A stretch of 64,000 nucleotides of DNA from Chloroflexota bacterium (GTDB lineage: Bacteria > Chloroflexota > Chloroflexia > Chloroflexales > Roseiflexaceae), in the NCBI GenBank assembly GCA_013388755.1, contig JACAEQ010000027.1, positions 49,785 to 113,784 of the forward strand. Reading direction: 5' to 3'. This document shows positions 25,933 through 35,011 of the stretch, piece by piece (within the stretch, counting starts at the first letter, position 1; every line of letters starts with the position of its first letter). The notes under the pieces are model-generated. The model worked only from the letters and a program-made list of their open reading frames with translations. It was not told the DNA's origin and searched no databases. The position numbers and the translations under genes were made by a program.

Positions 25933-26904
25933 ATGCTTTCATGGACTACGATGGATCAGTATACCGGCGCGCTCGAGCGCGTGGCGCTGGCCGACGAGCG
26001 CTCTGCCGGGCGGATCGTGATGCGGGGCCGCGATCGCGCCGCGCTCCTCCACAGGCTTTCGACCAACGACATCGAACATCTGAAGCCGGGTGACGGGGTG
26101 CTGACTGTCCTTACGACGCCTATCGGGCGCATGATCGATCTCCTGACCGTTCACGCGCTGGAAGATGCGCTGTTGCTGGTAACGAGCCCGGAGCAGGGGC
26201 CGGCGGTTTTCGGCCATCTGCGCCGGAACATCTTTTTCAATGACCAGGTGACCCTTGAACCAGCCGGGCGCACATACGAGCAACTTGCACTCTACGGCCC
26301 GCACGCCGCGGATGTGCTTGCCGGCCTCGCCGGTGTAGCGGTTGACCTGCCGTTACACGGCATTACAACGGTCACCGTCGCCAGAGTAAGCCTGCTGGTC
26401 GCGCGGCGGAAGCCGATTGGCGGCGCAAGCTTCACCCTCTACGTTCCGGCTGCCGGCTATGAGACGGTTCGCGCAGCGCTACTGGCTACCGGCGCGGTCG
26501 TGCTGGAGGTCGAGGCGCTCGATGTCCTGCGGGTTGAGCACGGATACGGCGCGTTCGGGCGTGAATTGAGCCAGGAATATATTCCACTGGAGACCGGACT
26601 ACTCGATGCGGTCAGCTTCAGCAAGGGATGCTATGTAGGTCAGGAGATTATCGCGCGGATGGAAAGCCGTGGGCGGCTGGCGAAACGATTGTGTGGTCTC
26701 AGGCTGAGCCGCCCGGTTGTTGCTCCTGCCGCGCTTGATGTGGGTGGCCGCGAGGCCGGCGATCTGACCAGCGCCGTTATATCGCCACGCTTCGGCCCGA
26801 TCGGGCTGGCTTATGTGCGTAGCGCCTTCGCGGATTCTGGCGCGGTCGTTGCCATCACTGGAACCGATGTAACCGGCGTGGTGGTGGAGTTACCGTTTGC
26901 CTGA
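25933..26904 (+). CDS. YgfZ/GcvT-like folate-binding protein
   Basis: This 323-residue protein carries the YgfZ signature KGCYVGQE (about residues 236-243), with the conserved cysteine, and the GcvT fold (LLHRLSTNDI near the N terminus). YgfZ-type proteins bind folate and assist repair or assembly of certain iron-sulfur enzymes such as MiaB and lipoyl synthase. They lack the glycine-cleavage role of GcvT. Three in-frame starts exist (25900, 25933, 25951); 25933 has AGGT about 8 nt upstream. It is followed within 50 bp by the two lipoate-ligase genes, consistent with a link between Fe-S enzyme maintenance and lipoylation. Confidence 0.85.
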   Translation: MLSWTTMDQYTGALERVALADERSAGRIVMRGRDRAALLHRLSTNDIEHLKPGDGVLTVLTTPIGRMIDLLTVHALEDALLLVTSPEQGPAVFGHLRRNIFFNDQVTLEPAGRTYEQLALYGPHAADVLAGLAGVAVDLPLHGITTVTVARVSLLVARRKPIGGASFTLYVPAAGYETVRAALLATGAVVLEVEALDVLRVEHGYGAFGRELSQEYIPLETGLLDAVSFSKGCYVGQEIIARMESRGRLAKRLCGLRLSRPVVAPAALDVGGREAGDLTSAVISPRFGPIGLAYVRSAFADSGAVVAITGTDVTGVVVELPFA

Positions 26905-26954
26905 CCGGACTCGAATCAACTGTTCTGCACTTCGCTGTAAGCTGGAGATTTGCC

Positions 26955-27239
26955 ATGCATGGTGAGTATAAAGTCCCTGGCGGCAAACTGATAGTTGTTG
27001 ACCTGGACATTGTCGACGGTAGCATGCAACGTGTCACGTTGAGTGGTGATTTCTTTCTTGAGCCGGTGGAAGCGCTGGACTGGATGGCGGCGGCAATTGA
27101 AGGTCTGCCGGTGACGACGCCAGCCGAAACAATTGCTGAACGGGTGCGCACGGCGGCAGCGGCAGCCGAACTGCTCGGCATCACACCGGAGGGCGTCGCT
27201 GAAGCGGTACGACGAGCAACACAGGGGGATGTCCCATGA
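26955..27239 (+). CDS. Lipoate-protein ligase C-terminal-domain protein (LplB-like)
   Basis: The 94-residue product matches the stand-alone C-terminal accessory domain of bipartite lipoate ligases as known from Thermoplasma. HGEYKVPGGKLIVVDLDIVDG and SGDFFLEP are the domain hallmarks. In bipartite enzymes this subunit is needed with the catalytic LplA for lipoate adenylation. GGAG lies 9 nt before the ATG. The stop overlaps the next start (ATGA at 27236), so the two subunits are translationally coupled. Confidence 0.85.
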   Translation: MHGEYKVPGGKLIVVDLDIVDGSMQRVTLSGDFFLEPVEALDWMAAAIEGLPVTTPAETIAERVRTAAAAAELLGITPEGVAEAVRRATQGDVP

Positions 27240-28021
27240 TTGACGAACAGCTGGCGCTATGGCGCGCCTACGACTGGCAACTGGTGCGAGGTGCGGCGTT
27301 ACAGCCAGTCATGCAGATGGCGCTCGACGAGGCGCTGCTTGATGCCGTGGCTGCGGGGCATCGCCCGCCGACACTGCGCATCTGGGAATGGGCCGCCAGC
27401 GCCGTGGTCATCGGGCGCTTTCAGTCGCTACGCAATGAAGTTGATCCCGATGGCGCGCAGCGCTATGGGATTCATGTAGTGCGACGGATCACGGGCGGCG
27501 GCGCCATGTTTATTGAGCCGGGCAATACAATCACCTACTCGCTCTATGCGCCGGCCAGCCTGGTGGCCGGCATGAGCATGGTGCAGTCATACGCCTTCTG
27601 CGAGCGCTGGGTGCTTGAGGCGCTGGCGTCACTCGGCGTCGAGGCATGGCACCAGCCGATCAACGATATTACGTCGGCGGCGGGCAAGATTGGCGGTGCG
27701 GCGCAGATCCGGCGTTCCGGCGCGTTACTCCACCACGTCACCATGGCCTACGACATCGACAGCGCCAGGATGATGGAAGTGCTGCGCATCGGGCGCGAGA
27801 AACTCAGCGATAAAGGGATCGCCAGCGCCGCCAGGCGGGTGGATCCACTGCGCCGCCAGACGGGGTTACCACGCGAGGCGATCATTGAGCGCATGATCGA
27901 GACGTTTCGCAGCCGGCATGGCCTGGCCGACTCGCCACTGACGGCTGAGGAGCAATCCGCCGCCGAACGTCTCGCCGAGACCAAATTTGCCACCGAGGAG
28001 TGGATCCGTACCGTGCCGTAG
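27236..28021 (+). CDS. Lipoate-protein ligase A catalytic subunit (BPL/LplA/LipB family)
   Basis: This 261-residue protein carries the biotin/lipoate ligase fold. RRITGGGAMFIEPGNTITYS (about residues 83-102) matches the RRxTGGG lipoyl-AMP loop, and INDITSAAGKIGGAAQ (about 142-157) carries the catalytic lysine. It lacks the fused C-terminal domain of E. coli LplA, which is supplied by the 94-residue gene just upstream. Predicted role: activates lipoate or octanoate and attaches it to lipoyl domains (2-oxoacid dehydrogenases, GcvH). An octanoyltransferase role is the main alternative. Strong SD (AGGGGG) precedes the overlapping ATG. Confidence 0.85.
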   Translation: MIDEQLALWRAYDWQLVRGAALQPVMQMALDEALLDAVAAGHRPPTLRIWEWAASAVVIGRFQSLRNEVDPDGAQRYGIHVVRRITGGGAMFIEPGNTITYSLYAPASLVAGMSMVQSYAFCERWVLEALASLGVEAWHQPINDITSAAGKIGGAAQIRRSGALLHHVTMAYDIDSARMMEVLRIGREKLSDKGIASAARRVDPLRRQTGLPREAIIERMIETFRSRHGLADSPLTAEEQSAAERLAETKFATEEWIRTVP

Positions 28022-28037
28022 TGGTGCTTCCCGGACA

Positions 28038-28198
28038 TCTATCCGAAGAACGGATTGCATGTCATTGCGCGCAGCGACGCAATCTCCCAGTGTGCGCGGA
28101 GATTGGTTAAACCACGCTGCGCTCGCTGCAGGCGGTCGCTGACGCTCCGCGCAATGACCACGACCCGGGTCATTGCGCGCGAAGCGAAGCAATCCGTG
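28038..28198. repeat. Family A repeat, divergent copy
   Basis: This copy starts CTATCCGAAGAAC and contains the family core TGTCATTGCGCG and CGCAATCTCCC, then a mirrored CGCTCCGCGCAATGACC. An extra half unit, GTCATTGCGCGC followed by GAAGCAATCC, comes next. Its right edge runs up to the stop codon of the minus-strand GT2 gene, so the repeat supplies or abuts that gene's 3' end. Confidence 0.65.
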
Positions 28199-29248
28199 CT
28201 ACGGATCATCGAAACCCAGCGCGTCGGCCACGATATAGAGGGGGCGTTGTTTGACCTCGTCGTAGATACGCCCGAGGTACTCGCCGAGGATGCCGAGAAA
28301 GACCAGTTGTACGCCACCCATGAAGAGCACCGCCACGAGCGTTGTCGCCTGCCCGGCAAGTTCGTTGCCCAGCAACCGCAGAATAATAACCGCGATAATG
28401 CCCAGCAGGCCAAGCGCGGCAACGCCAAAGCCCACATAGGTTGCAAGCTGCAGGGGTAGATATGAGAAGGCCGTAATGCCATCCATCGCGAACTTCAGCA
28501 TTTTGCGTAGCGGGTATTTTGTCTGCCCCGCCTTGCGCGCATCGCGTTTGTAGGTGACACCGGTCTGCTTGAAGCCGACCCACACCGACAGGCCGCGCAT
28601 AAAGCGGTGGTGCTCGCGCATCGACTTGAGCGCATCGACAACCTTGCGGTCCATCAGGCGGAAGTCGCCGGTATCGGCCGGGATGTTCACGCTGGTAATC
28701 TTACGGATGAGGCGATAAAAAATCGATGCGGTTGCAAGTTTGAACGCCGTTTCACCCTCGCGTTCAGAGCGCACACCATAGACCAGTTGATACCCCTCGC
28801 GCCAGCGCGCGATCATGTCCACGATCACCTCCGGTGGGTCCTGCAAGTCGGAGTCGATCACGGCGACGGCCTGGCCACGCGCGTAGTCGGTACCGGCGGT
28901 AATGGCGATCTGGTGCCCAAAATTGCGAGAGAAGTTCACGACCTTCACGCGCGGATCGCGCTCGTGCAGATCCTCCATGATAGTGATCGACCGGTCACGC
29001 GAGCCGTCATTCACCAGCACAATCTCAAACGGCTCGCCAAGCGGCTCGATCGCCGCCACCACACGGCGATAGAATTCGGGGAGGAGTGCCTCTTCATTGT
29101 ATACCGGCGCAACAATCGAGAAGGTGGGTGGAGCTGGTTCGATTGCGCTCCGTTCGCGAGGGCGCGTCTGCGGTACAGGTTCAACACGGGCCATACGGGG
29201 CGATTCTCCTGGGCGAGGCATTGGACGAGTGAACGCGTTCGTGCTCAT
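28199..29248 (-). CDS. Family 2 glycosyltransferase with two C-terminal membrane helices
   Basis: The 349-residue protein has an N-terminal Pro/Arg-rich extension (about 40 residues). A GT-A catalytic domain follows ([33 protein letters not shown] as the metal-binding DxD). Two membrane helices lie near the C terminus ([22 protein letters not shown] and [20 protein letters not shown]). This layout is that of DPM1/GtrB-type transferases that load sugars onto polyprenyl phosphate. The second of two adjacent ATGs is preferred (AAAGG 7 nt upstream). Its stop codon touches a family A repeat. Confidence 0.9.
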   Translation of the reverse strand: MSTNAFTRPMPRPGESPRMARVEPVPQTRPRERSAIEPAPPTFSIVAPVYNEEALLPEFYRRVVAAIEPLGEPFEIVLVNDGSRDRSITIMEDLHERDPRVKVVNFSRNFGHQIAITAGTDYARGQAVAVIDSDLQDPPEVIVDMIARWREGYQLVYGVRSEREGETAFKLATASIFYRLIRKITSVNIPADTGDFRLMDRKVVDALKSMREHHRFMRGLSVWVGFKQTGVTYKRDARKAGQTKYPLRKMLKFAMDGITAFSYLPLQLATYVGFGVAALGLLGIIAVIILRLLGNELAGQATTLVAVLFMGGVQLVFLGILGEYLGRIYDEVKQRPLYIVADALGFDDP

Positions 29249-29347
29249 CATCGCGCCTTTCTGACATTGTAGCATACGCGCAGCATGATTGTTGCACGCG
29301 GCTGTGACGCTGTGATGAGCGGCGATGCCGGCATGGTTACTGTTTCG

Positions 29348-32251
29348 TTATATGGGCGAAAGCTCCTCCCAGTTCGGCCCGGCTTCGATCTCGACCCGCA
29401 ACGGTACTGCGAACGGCGGATCGAGATCGCGCAATGCGCCCTCCATCCGGTCGCGTACCAGTGCCACAACAGCAGGTACTTCCTCGTCTGGCGCTTCGAA
29501 GATCAGTTCGTCGTGGACCTGCAGCAGCATGCGCGTGCGCAGGTTCTGACGGTGCAGTTCGGCGTCCACGGCAATCATCGCGAGCTTCATGATGTCGGCG
29601 GCGGTCGCCTGAATAGGATGGTTGATCGCCTCGCGTTCGGCAGCCTGGCGGCGCGGCCCCGAATTGCGGAGATCGAACATCGCGCGGCGCCGGCCGAAAA
29701 GCGACTGGACGTATCCCTCGCTTCTGCCTGTTTCGAGCGTCCGCTCGATGTAGTCGCGGATTCCGGGGAACTGCTCGAACAGGCCGTCAATCAGGTTGCG
29801 CGCTTCGTCGCGCCCGATGCCCAGGCGCTGTGCCAGGCCAAACGGGCTGATACCGTAGATCACGCCGAAGACCACCGTCTTGGCGATACGTCGCTGGTTC
29901 TTGTCAACCGCGCTGAAGCCAACGCCGAACAATCGCGCGGCGGTAGCGGCGTGAATGTCGCGCTCGTCAATGAAGGTCTGCACCAGGTTCGGATCGCGTG
30001 TCATATGCGCCAGCACGCGCAGTTCGATCTGCGAATAATCGGCGGCGATCAGCGTGTGACCGGGAGCGGCGATAAAACCGCGCCGTACTTCACGCCCTTC
30101 CTCGGTGCGTGTCGGGATGTTCTGCAGGTTGGGCGAATTACTGCTCAGCCGGCCCGTCGCAGCGCCGAGTTGACCATAGTCGGTGTGTACCCGGCCCGTC
30201 TCGGGATTGACCAGTTCGGGTAGTTCGTCGACATAGGTGGATTTGAGTTTACTCAGACGCCGGTGTTTCAGAATCAACGCGATGATGCCGCTGCGATCGT
30301 GCTCCTGGAGTTCTTCGAGTGTCTGCGCGGTCAGCGAATAGCGTCCGGTTCTGGTCCGCTCAAGGCTGCTGGTCGGCAAATCGATCTCGGGGCCGAACAG
30401 TACGTCGCTTAGCTGGTCGCCAGAGTTGATATTGAACCGCCGCCTGGCGATCGCATAAATCTGCTCCTCAATCGCGGCCAGTTCACGGCCCATACGCTCA
30501 CCAAGCGCACGCATGTATGGCACGTCGAGCAGGATGCCGGCCTGTTCCATGCGCGCCAGCACAGGGATGAGCGGCATTTCCAGGCGGTTGAAGATGTCGG
30601 CGACACTGCCGGCGGCGTGCAGCTTTGGTTCAAGCACGCCGGTCAGGCGCAAGGTCATATCGGCGTCGGCAGCGGCGTATGGTGTGGCGCGGGCAACAGG
30701 GACACCGGCGAACGTGATCTGGTTCTTACCCTTGCCGATCAGTTCTTCGATCGACGTCATCGGTTCCGGCAGTTCCAGCTCGTAGAACGCCAGATCCTTC
30801 AGACCACGACGTTTGTCCAGCAATGCGGCAGCAATCATCGTATCGAATGCCAGGCCGTTTACGGGTACACCGGCACGTTCCAGCACCTCGATGTCAAATT
30901 TCGCATGATGCGCCGTTTTCGGTCGGGCAGGATCGGCAAAGAAGGGGCGCAACGCGCCAAGAACGTGCTCGCGCGGCAATTGCGCCTCGCCGGTTGTATG
31001 CCCGAGCGGGATGTACCATGCCTGCCCGGGCACCGTTGCCAGCGCGATGCCGACCAGATCGTCACGCAGCGGTCGCGTACCAAGCGTTTCGGTATCGAAG
31101 GCGATCAGTGGCGCGGCAGCGAGTTCAGCAATGATGGCATCCAGGTCCCCCTCGTTGCAGGCGGCACGATAGATGCCGACGGAGGGGTGGAGTGGCAGTT
31201 CAGCGACATTGGCGGGTGCTGGTGGAACCTCCGCTGCATCGAAGAGCGTGAGTTGCTGTGGTCCGCTCCGCAATGAGGGTGCAGGCGTCGTCGCTTCGGT
31301 GACCATGCCGGCCTGGAGCGGCGCTCCTGCCGGCGGGAGTGCCTGTGCCGCTGCGGTACGCCCGGTCACCGGCAGGCGCCTGACGAGCGTCGCGCCGAAC
31401 TCCAGCTCCTGGAAGAGCGCAATTACCCGGCCACGGTCATAGTCAGCCAGCGCTGCAGCCGGCAGATCGAGTGTCACGGGCGCATCGCACACAATCGTTG
31501 CAAGTCGTTTGCTGAACAGCGCCATCTCACGCTGCCCTTCGAGATGCTTCTGATAGCGTTTTGGCGCCTGATCGAGATGTTCGTAGAGGTTCTCAACCGT
31601 GCCGAACTGGTTGAGGAGCGCAATCGCGCCGGCTTCACCGATGCCCCGGACGCCGGGGATGTTATCGGACGCATCGCCCTTCAGGCCGCGCAGGTCCGCG
31701 AGCTGGGCGGGCTTCAGGCCCTTGTAACGCTCAACGACCTGCTCCTCACCATACCGCGTCGTATTCTTACCGGCGCGCACGTAGGGGTTGTTGAGCAATA
31801 CCGCCACGTGATCATCAACCAGTTGCAGTGTATCGGTATCACCGGTAAGGATGATGACATCCACACCCCGGGCCGACGCCTGGCGCGCCAGTGTGCCGAT
31901 CACATCATCTGCCTCGTACCCTTCGGCTGTATAGATCGGGATGTTAAACGCCGCAAGCACCTGTTTGATCCGTTCAAGCTGCGGCTCGAACTCGGCAGGC
32001 GTTTCAGCGCGCCCGGCCTTGTATGCAACATACAGGTCATCACGGAACGTCCTGCCAACATCGAACGCGACCGCCACGTACTCGGGATGATATTCCTCGA
32101 TCGCATTGAGCATTGCGGCAGTGAACCCATAGACGGCGTAGGTTGGTTCGCCGCTCGAAGCGCGCAAACCAGCATCGGCCAGCGCGTGAAACGCGCGGTA
32201 GGCCAGTGCGTGGCCATCGATCAGCAGCAGCAATGGTCGGCGCTGGGACAT
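29348..32251 (-). CDS. polA: DNA polymerase I
   Basis: This 967-residue polymerase has all three activities. An N-terminal 5' nuclease (residues 1-~290, LLLIDGHALAYRAFHA and GLKGDASDNIPGVRGIG) precedes a 3'-5' exonuclease domain with intact FDTET, HHAKFD and YAAADAD motifs. The family A polymerase domain carries DYSQIELRVLAH (motif A), RRIAKTVVFGVIYG (motif B) and QVHDELIFEAP (motif C). The retained exonuclease residues imply proofreading, unlike Taq-type enzymes. It fills Okazaki and repair gaps. The start at 32251 gives MSQRRPLLLLIDGH; an open frame back to 32374 is not conserved-looking. Confidence 0.97.
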   Translation of the reverse strand: MSQRRPLLLLIDGHALAYRAFHALADAGLRASSGEPTYAVYGFTAAMLNAIEEYHPEYVAVAFDVGRTFRDDLYVAYKAGRAETPAEFEPQLERIKQVLAAFNIPIYTAEGYEADDVIGTLARQASARGVDVIILTGDTDTLQLVDDHVAVLLNNPYVRAGKNTTRYGEEQVVERYKGLKPAQLADLRGLKGDASDNIPGVRGIGEAGAIALLNQFGTVENLYEHLDQAPKRYQKHLEGQREMALFSKRLATIVCDAPVTLDLPAAALADYDRGRVIALFQELEFGATLVRRLPVTGRTAAAQALPPAGAPLQAGMVTEATTPAPSLRSGPQQLTLFDAAEVPPAPANVAELPLHPSVGIYRAACNEGDLDAIIAELAAAPLIAFDTETLGTRPLRDDLVGIALATVPGQAWYIPLGHTTGEAQLPREHVLGALRPFFADPARPKTAHHAKFDIEVLERAGVPVNGLAFDTMIAAALLDKRRGLKDLAFYELELPEPMTSIEELIGKGKNQITFAGVPVARATPYAAADADMTLRLTGVLEPKLHAAGSVADIFNRLEMPLIPVLARMEQAGILLDVPYMRALGERMGRELAAIEEQIYAIARRRFNINSGDQLSDVLFGPEIDLPTSSLERTRTGRYSLTAQTLEELQEHDRSGIIALILKHRRLSKLKSTYVDELPELVNPETGRVHTDYGQLGAATGRLSSNSPNLQNIPTRTEEGREVRRGFIAAPGHTLIAADYSQIELRVLAHMTRDPNLVQTFIDERDIHAATAARLFGVGFSAVDKNQRRIAKTVVFGVIYGISPFGLAQRLGIGRDEARNLIDGLFEQFPGIRDYIERTLETGRSEGYVQSLFGRRRAMFDLRNSGPRRQAAEREAINHPIQATAADIMKLAMIAVDAELHRQNLRTRMLLQVHDELIFEAPDEEVPAVVALVRDRMEGALRDLDPPFAVPLRVEIEAGPNWEELSPI

Positions 32252-32392
32252 GAGGCGCTCGCTTTTCCTGTAACCTCGCGTCGGACAGACGCACAGGTAT
32301 TCTAACACGAAACACGGCGTGTCGCGAGTAGATTTCCGCATCTGGAGAGCCTGCGGCAGCTCTGCCGACGGCAAGAGCAGATGGGCAAACGG

Positions 32393-33553
32393 TCATGCCG
32401 CGACCCGCTGAATCTCGCGCGCAATCGCCACCACCTCGGCGCGTTCGGTTGACCGGATGAGGTAGCCGTATTCACCCATGGCGCGATGGAACATACTGGC
32501 CATTGGCTGATGGTGAACGATCCGGTTGCCGAAACGCGCCAGCACGTCGCCATGGCTGAGGGCATAGGGGCGGAAGTATTTACGCCCGGCGTAGCATACA
32601 TGGTATGGCCAGTTGTACCGGGCATTGAACCGATCATTGAGCAGAACGCTGGCCCATTCGTAGTACAGGTCGATATCGTTCGCATAATTGAACATATCGA
32701 TGCTGAGCCCACCCGGCGGGCGCATGTTCACTTCGAGCGCCACCAGGCGCCCTTCGGGGGTGCGGAAGAACTCGAAGTGGAAGAAGCGCTCGTGCACATT
32801 GAACGCCTTGAGAATGCGGCGCCCGGCCTGCTCGACGTCGGGAGGGATGTCACGTTCCGTGAGATAATAGATGTCAGCGTCGTCGGTGACGACTTCCATG
32901 ACGCCGCTGCTATACTGCATGGAGGTAAAAAACACCGGAGCACCACTGCGATCCGTCAGCCCGTCGAATGTCTGGATGACGCCGTGGATATATTCCTCGA
33001 GAATGTAGTCGGTCAACTGGCGCGCAAGGAACTCTTCCAGTTCTGCCGCACTGGCGATCTTGTAGGTGCGGTTTGCGCCGACGCCGATGTCGGGCTTGGC
33101 GACGACCGGGTAGCCAACCTCGGCGACGAAGGCGCGCGCCTGGGCCGGTGAACGTACCTGCTGGCCACGCGCCACCTCAACCTTCGCCCGCTGAAAGAGC
33201 CGTTTCATTTCCGACTTGCGTTTGATGCCTGGCAGGTCATCGAGCTTGAACCCGGCAATATTGAAGTCGGTGCGGAGTCGCGCTTCGGTTTCCAGCCAGT
33301 ATTCGTTGAGCGAGTCGATCCGCTGGATTTTGCCATGGCGGTGAGTAAAATAGCCGATGGCGCGCAGCAGCTCATCATAGTGATGCAGATCGGAAACGCG
33401 GTAGTATTCGGTCAGCGCTGCGCGTAATTCAGGGCGCAGCTGTTCGTAGGGCTCGTCGGCAATGCCGAGCACAGTTGCACCCAGCGTTCGCAGATGGACA
33501 CAAAACAGGTAGTGTGTCGGCGGAAAGTGTGGTGATAGAAAAACGACGTTCAT
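32393..33553 (-). CDS. ATP-grasp domain carboxylate ligase-like protein
   Basis: The 386-residue protein has an N-terminal pre-ATP-grasp domain (MNVVFLSPHFPP) and a central ATP-grasp fold (YPVVAKPDIGVGANRTYKI, then YILEEYIHGVIQTFDGL, then FFHFEFFRTPEGRLVALEVNMRPPGG supplying metal and ATP ligands). Such enzymes join a carboxylate to an amine or thiol via an acyl phosphate. Substrates cannot be inferred. It is transcribed in the same direction as polA, 141 bp upstream of it, with no biosynthetic partner adjacent. Confidence 0.85.
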   Translation of the reverse strand: MNVVFLSPHFPPTHYLFCVHLRTLGATVLGIADEPYEQLRPELRAALTEYYRVSDLHHYDELLRAIGYFTHRHGKIQRIDSLNEYWLETEARLRTDFNIAGFKLDDLPGIKRKSEMKRLFQRAKVEVARGQQVRSPAQARAFVAEVGYPVVAKPDIGVGANRTYKIASAAELEEFLARQLTDYILEEYIHGVIQTFDGLTDRSGAPVFFTSMQYSSGVMEVVTDDADIYYLTERDIPPDVEQAGRRILKAFNVHERFFHFEFFRTPEGRLVALEVNMRPPGGLSIDMFNYANDIDLYYEWASVLLNDRFNARYNWPYHVCYAGRKYFRPYALSHGDVLARFGNRIVHHQPMASMFHRAMGEYGYLIRSTERAEVVAIAREIQRVAA

Positions 33554-33766
33554 GAGCCTTGTCTCGTCTGGACAATGCGATCAGGTGTCATCCTGGAAGA
33601 ACCGGCGGCCACGCCGCTTTCATGATACCAGACAATTGTTCATCTCTTGCCCGTGCCCCTGGTACGCTCATAGCGTGGGCCAGAGGCAAAGGGCAGGAGG
33701 TTTGCGGCAACTACCGGGGTGTTGCTTCTCGCCTGTAGCCTCACCTGGTAATGCACTGGTGGCACG

Positions 33767-35005
33767 ATGCGCCTCAACCCCTCCGAATTGAACGGCGCCC
33801 TGCCGCCGCACGGAACCGCGCCAGCGCGGCACTTCCCGCTGGCCGTTATTTTTGTGGCCGTGTTTGTTGACCTGGCGGGCTACGGAATGATCGTGCCGCT
33901 CCTGCCATTCTATGTGCAGCGCGTCGCGCCGGGTGCAACGCTGGTGGGCGTCATGAGCGCGCTCTATGCTGCTGCGCAATTTCTGGTCGGGCCGATGCTC
34001 GGTGGCCTCTCGGATCGGTATGGTCGTCGCCCGGTGCTGCTCGCCTGTCTCGGTGGCACGTCACTTGCCTACCTGCTGCTCGCCATCGCCGATACCCTGC
34101 CACTGCTGGCGCTGGCGTTGTTGCTTGACGGCATCACTGGGGGCAACCTTAGCATCGCCCAGGCATACATCGCCGACAGCACGCCGCCGGAGCGGCGAGC
34201 GCGCGGCATGGGCCTGGTCGGCGCGGCATTTGGTCTCGGGCTGATGATCGGGCCGGCGCTTGGCGGCGTGTTGAGCCTGTATGGCTTGAATGTGCCGGCG
34301 CTGGTTGCGGCTGCGCTGGCGCTGGCGAATGTATTGTTCGGTATGATTGCGTTGCCCGAGTCGCTGCCGCCCGCGCGACGGCACCCGGTTGCCGTGACCG
34401 GATCGCTGCCGCTCCGGATCTTCACCGGCATCGGGGCATACAACCCGCTGGCACAACTGGGCGCCTTGCTGCGCATCGTCGCTATTCGGCGTCTGCTGGT
34501 CGTCGTGCTGCTGCTCAACCTGGCATTCGCCGGCCTGTACAGCAACTTCCCGCTCTTCACCGCGTCGCGATTCAACTGGGGAACGATGGAAAACGCGCTG
34601 TTCTTCGCATTCGTCGGTGTGTGTGCCGTTGTAACTCAGGGCATCGTGCTGGGTCTGGTGCAGCCACGGCTTGGCGATCGGCGGCTGGTGCGCGGCGGGC
34701 TGGCGCTGATGATGCTTGCGCTGGCGCTCACCGCCGTTGTACCGGTTGCCTGGTTACTCTATCCGTCGGTGGGCCTCATTGCGCTCGGCAGCGGGCTGGC
34801 CATTCCAGCGCTCACGAGCATCCTCTCACAACGGGTTGCACCTGCCGACCAGGGGCGTCTGATGGGCGGCACCGCGGCACTCCTCAACCTGACGATGATC
34901 GCCGGCCCGCTGCTGGCGGGTGTTAGTTTTGACGTGCTTGGCACGCCCGCGCCATATCTGCTGGGTGCGGCTCTGGCAGGCGCAGCGCTGCTGCTGTTTC
35001 ACTGA
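33767..35005 (+). CDS. MFS drug-efflux-type transporter (TetA-like)
   Basis: This 412-residue protein has about 12 membrane helices and the MFS motif A loop GGLSDRYGRRPVLL between helices 2 and 3. The early YGMIVPLLPFYVQ and later GPALGGVLS segments resemble the TetA-type proton-drug antiporters. The substrate is unknown; tetracycline specificity is not implied. Its stop lies 7 bp from the stop of the convergent GT1 gene. A related role (export of a glycosylated product) is possible but unproven. Confidence 0.88.
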   Translation: MRLNPSELNGALPPHGTAPARHFPLAVIFVAVFVDLAGYGMIVPLLPFYVQRVAPGATLVGVMSALYAAAQFLVGPMLGGLSDRYGRRPVLLACLGGTSLAYLLLAIADTLPLLALALLLDGITGGNLSIAQAYIADSTPPERRARGMGLVGAAFGLGLMIGPALGGVLSLYGLNVPALVAAALALANVLFGMIALPESLPPARRHPVAVTGSLPLRIFTGIGAYNPLAQLGALLRIVAIRRLLVVVLLLNLAFAGLYSNFPLFTASRFNWGTMENALFFAFVGVCAVVTQGIVLGLVQPRLGDRRLVRGGLALMMLALALTAVVPVAWLLYPSVGLIALGSGLAIPALTSILSQRVAPADQGRLMGGTAALLNLTMIAGPLLAGVSFDVLGTPAPYLLGAALAGAALLLFH

Positions 35006-35011
35006 TGTGGC

